Position numbers and translations under genes: made by a program | Part shown: piece by piece, positions 5,913 to 6,483 of the stretch | Layout of the letters: each line of letters opens with the position of its first letter | Numbering within the stretch: the first letter of the stretch is position 1 | The notes under the pieces: generated by a model | Seen by the model: only the letters and a program-made list of their open reading frames with translations | Database searches by the model: none | Told to the model about the DNA's origin: nothing | Source of the DNA: Deltaproteobacteria bacterium | GTDB lineage: Bacteria; Desulfobacterota; Desulfomonilia; UBA1062 | Direction of reading: 5' to 3' | NCBI GenBank assembly: GCA_023230665.1 | Contig: JALNWY010000169.1 | Location: 1 to 6,483 of the forward strand | DNA length: 6,483 bases

Positions 5913-6482
5913 TCATGGGGTAATCGTTGCGTTTCCCCAGTGGAACCACCAGCCCGAGTTCCTGTCCAGGGTGACGGAAAACTCCGAGTCAGTGCTGTAG
6001 ATCGTCCTCATGCCGAGGTTCAGCCGCCTGCCGTCGACGAGGACGCCGTCGATCGGGTTCTCGATATGGCCGCTGAAGGAAATGAAGTTGGCGCTGATGG
6101 GGCCTGTCATGGACGGGGTGCCCACCCTGACAAAATCGAGCTGCCGGGTGGCGGGGTCGGCCATGTTGGAAAAGCCCGCCTCGATGTACAAACCCTTGCA
6201 CACCAGGCTCTCGGTGGGCGAACCCAGGGATACGCCCTCCCAGTTTTCGTCCCAGCCCAAGCCGGTGATGCCGTTGTTATAATAGCCCATCTTCAAGGAA
6301 TCGATCTCGGTGTAGGTGGCGGCCGTGATATTGAAATATGCTCGGGCCACGTTGTTTTCGAGGGTAAAGCTGGAGTAGCCTTCTCCGGTGATCTCGGCCA
6401 GGGCCTCGTCGCCGACCTCCCACATCCAGGCATGGACCGGGGAGCAGAACAGACACAGGACAAGAATAACAGCTGCAAACAT
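5913..6482 (-). CDS. Small secreted DUF6160-like protein with one repeat copy (5' end possibly outside the window)
   Basis: 189 residues from an ATG at the extreme right edge. The visible signal peptide (FAAVILVLCLFCSPVHA, cleavage after residue 18) lacks the usual positively charged residues before the hydrophobic core, so the true start is probably a few codons further upstream. The mature protein begins WMWEVGDEALAEITGEG, with V23, L28, I31, T32 and G33 matching the shared motif. One copy of the paralog repeat can be followed: SLKMGYYNNG corresponds to TLAWGDADG, and DPATRQLDFVRVGTPSM to DPDMYDGATFVRFGLGSL. It ends FHWGNATITP and has one mature cysteine, C95. It is probably a minor or capping relative of the two large paralogs; function unknown. 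The stop codon overlaps a weak CCCC/GGGG stem. Confidence 0.75.
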   Translation of the reverse strand: MFAAVILVLCLFCSPVHAWMWEVGDEALAEITGEGYSSFTLENNVARAYFNITAATYTEIDSLKMGYYNNGITGLGWDENWEGVSLGSPTESLVCKGLYIEAGFSNMADPATRQLDFVRVGTPSMTGPISANFISFSGHIENPIDGVLVDGRRLNLGMRTIYSTDSEFSVTLDRNSGWWFHWGNATITP

Positions 6483-6483
6483 C

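Overview
Every gene I can support lies on the minus strand, so the window reads right to left. All of the proteins begin with a Sec signal peptide or a signal-anchor-like segment. Together they make a cell-envelope and secretion locus of a Gram-negative (diderm) bacterium: one outer-membrane beta-barrel, the start of a probable second one, a free-standing C39-family peptidase, and four secreted proteins sharing an N-terminal motif of the type VSDxxLSxVTGQAG. Mid-range GC and strong GGAGG ribosome sites would suit Desulfobacterota or a related proteobacterial lineage, but I cannot place the organism from this window.

In transcription order, 6482-5913 is a small secreted protein with one copy of a repeat domain, possibly missing its first codons. 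5636-4581 and 4467-3439 are two large tandem paralogs (B and A), each with two diverged copies of that domain and ending in GSWVDIWAH. The 276-nt gap before B is an unassigned leader, and the B-A gap holds a perfect 13-bp hairpin. A 194-nt gap after A holds a possible terminator and then a good sigma70-like promoter. That promoter heads a compact second unit: 3244-2360, a more distant secreted protein with the same N-terminal motif; 2327-1551, the C39 peptidase; 1483-434, a coiled-coil plus beta-barrel outer-membrane protein; and 425 to beyond the left edge, a probable FadL-like outer-membrane protein coupled to the gene before it.

A stand-alone C39 peptidase next to an outer-membrane barrel with an N-terminal coiled coil is the hallmark pair of the functional-amyloid (Fap) system, FapD and FapF. 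The same pair is found, as I recall the annotation, in the Acinetobacter 'Fil' putative pilus loci. Here the presumed cargo is not FapB/FapC-like but a set of DUF6160/FilA-like proteins. My reading, which is inference, is a Fap/Fil-related export system with its substrates encoded just upstream. The shared N-terminal motif has the spacing of a double-glycine leader, the classic C39 recognition element, and the peptidase carries a degenerate copy of it after its own membrane segment.
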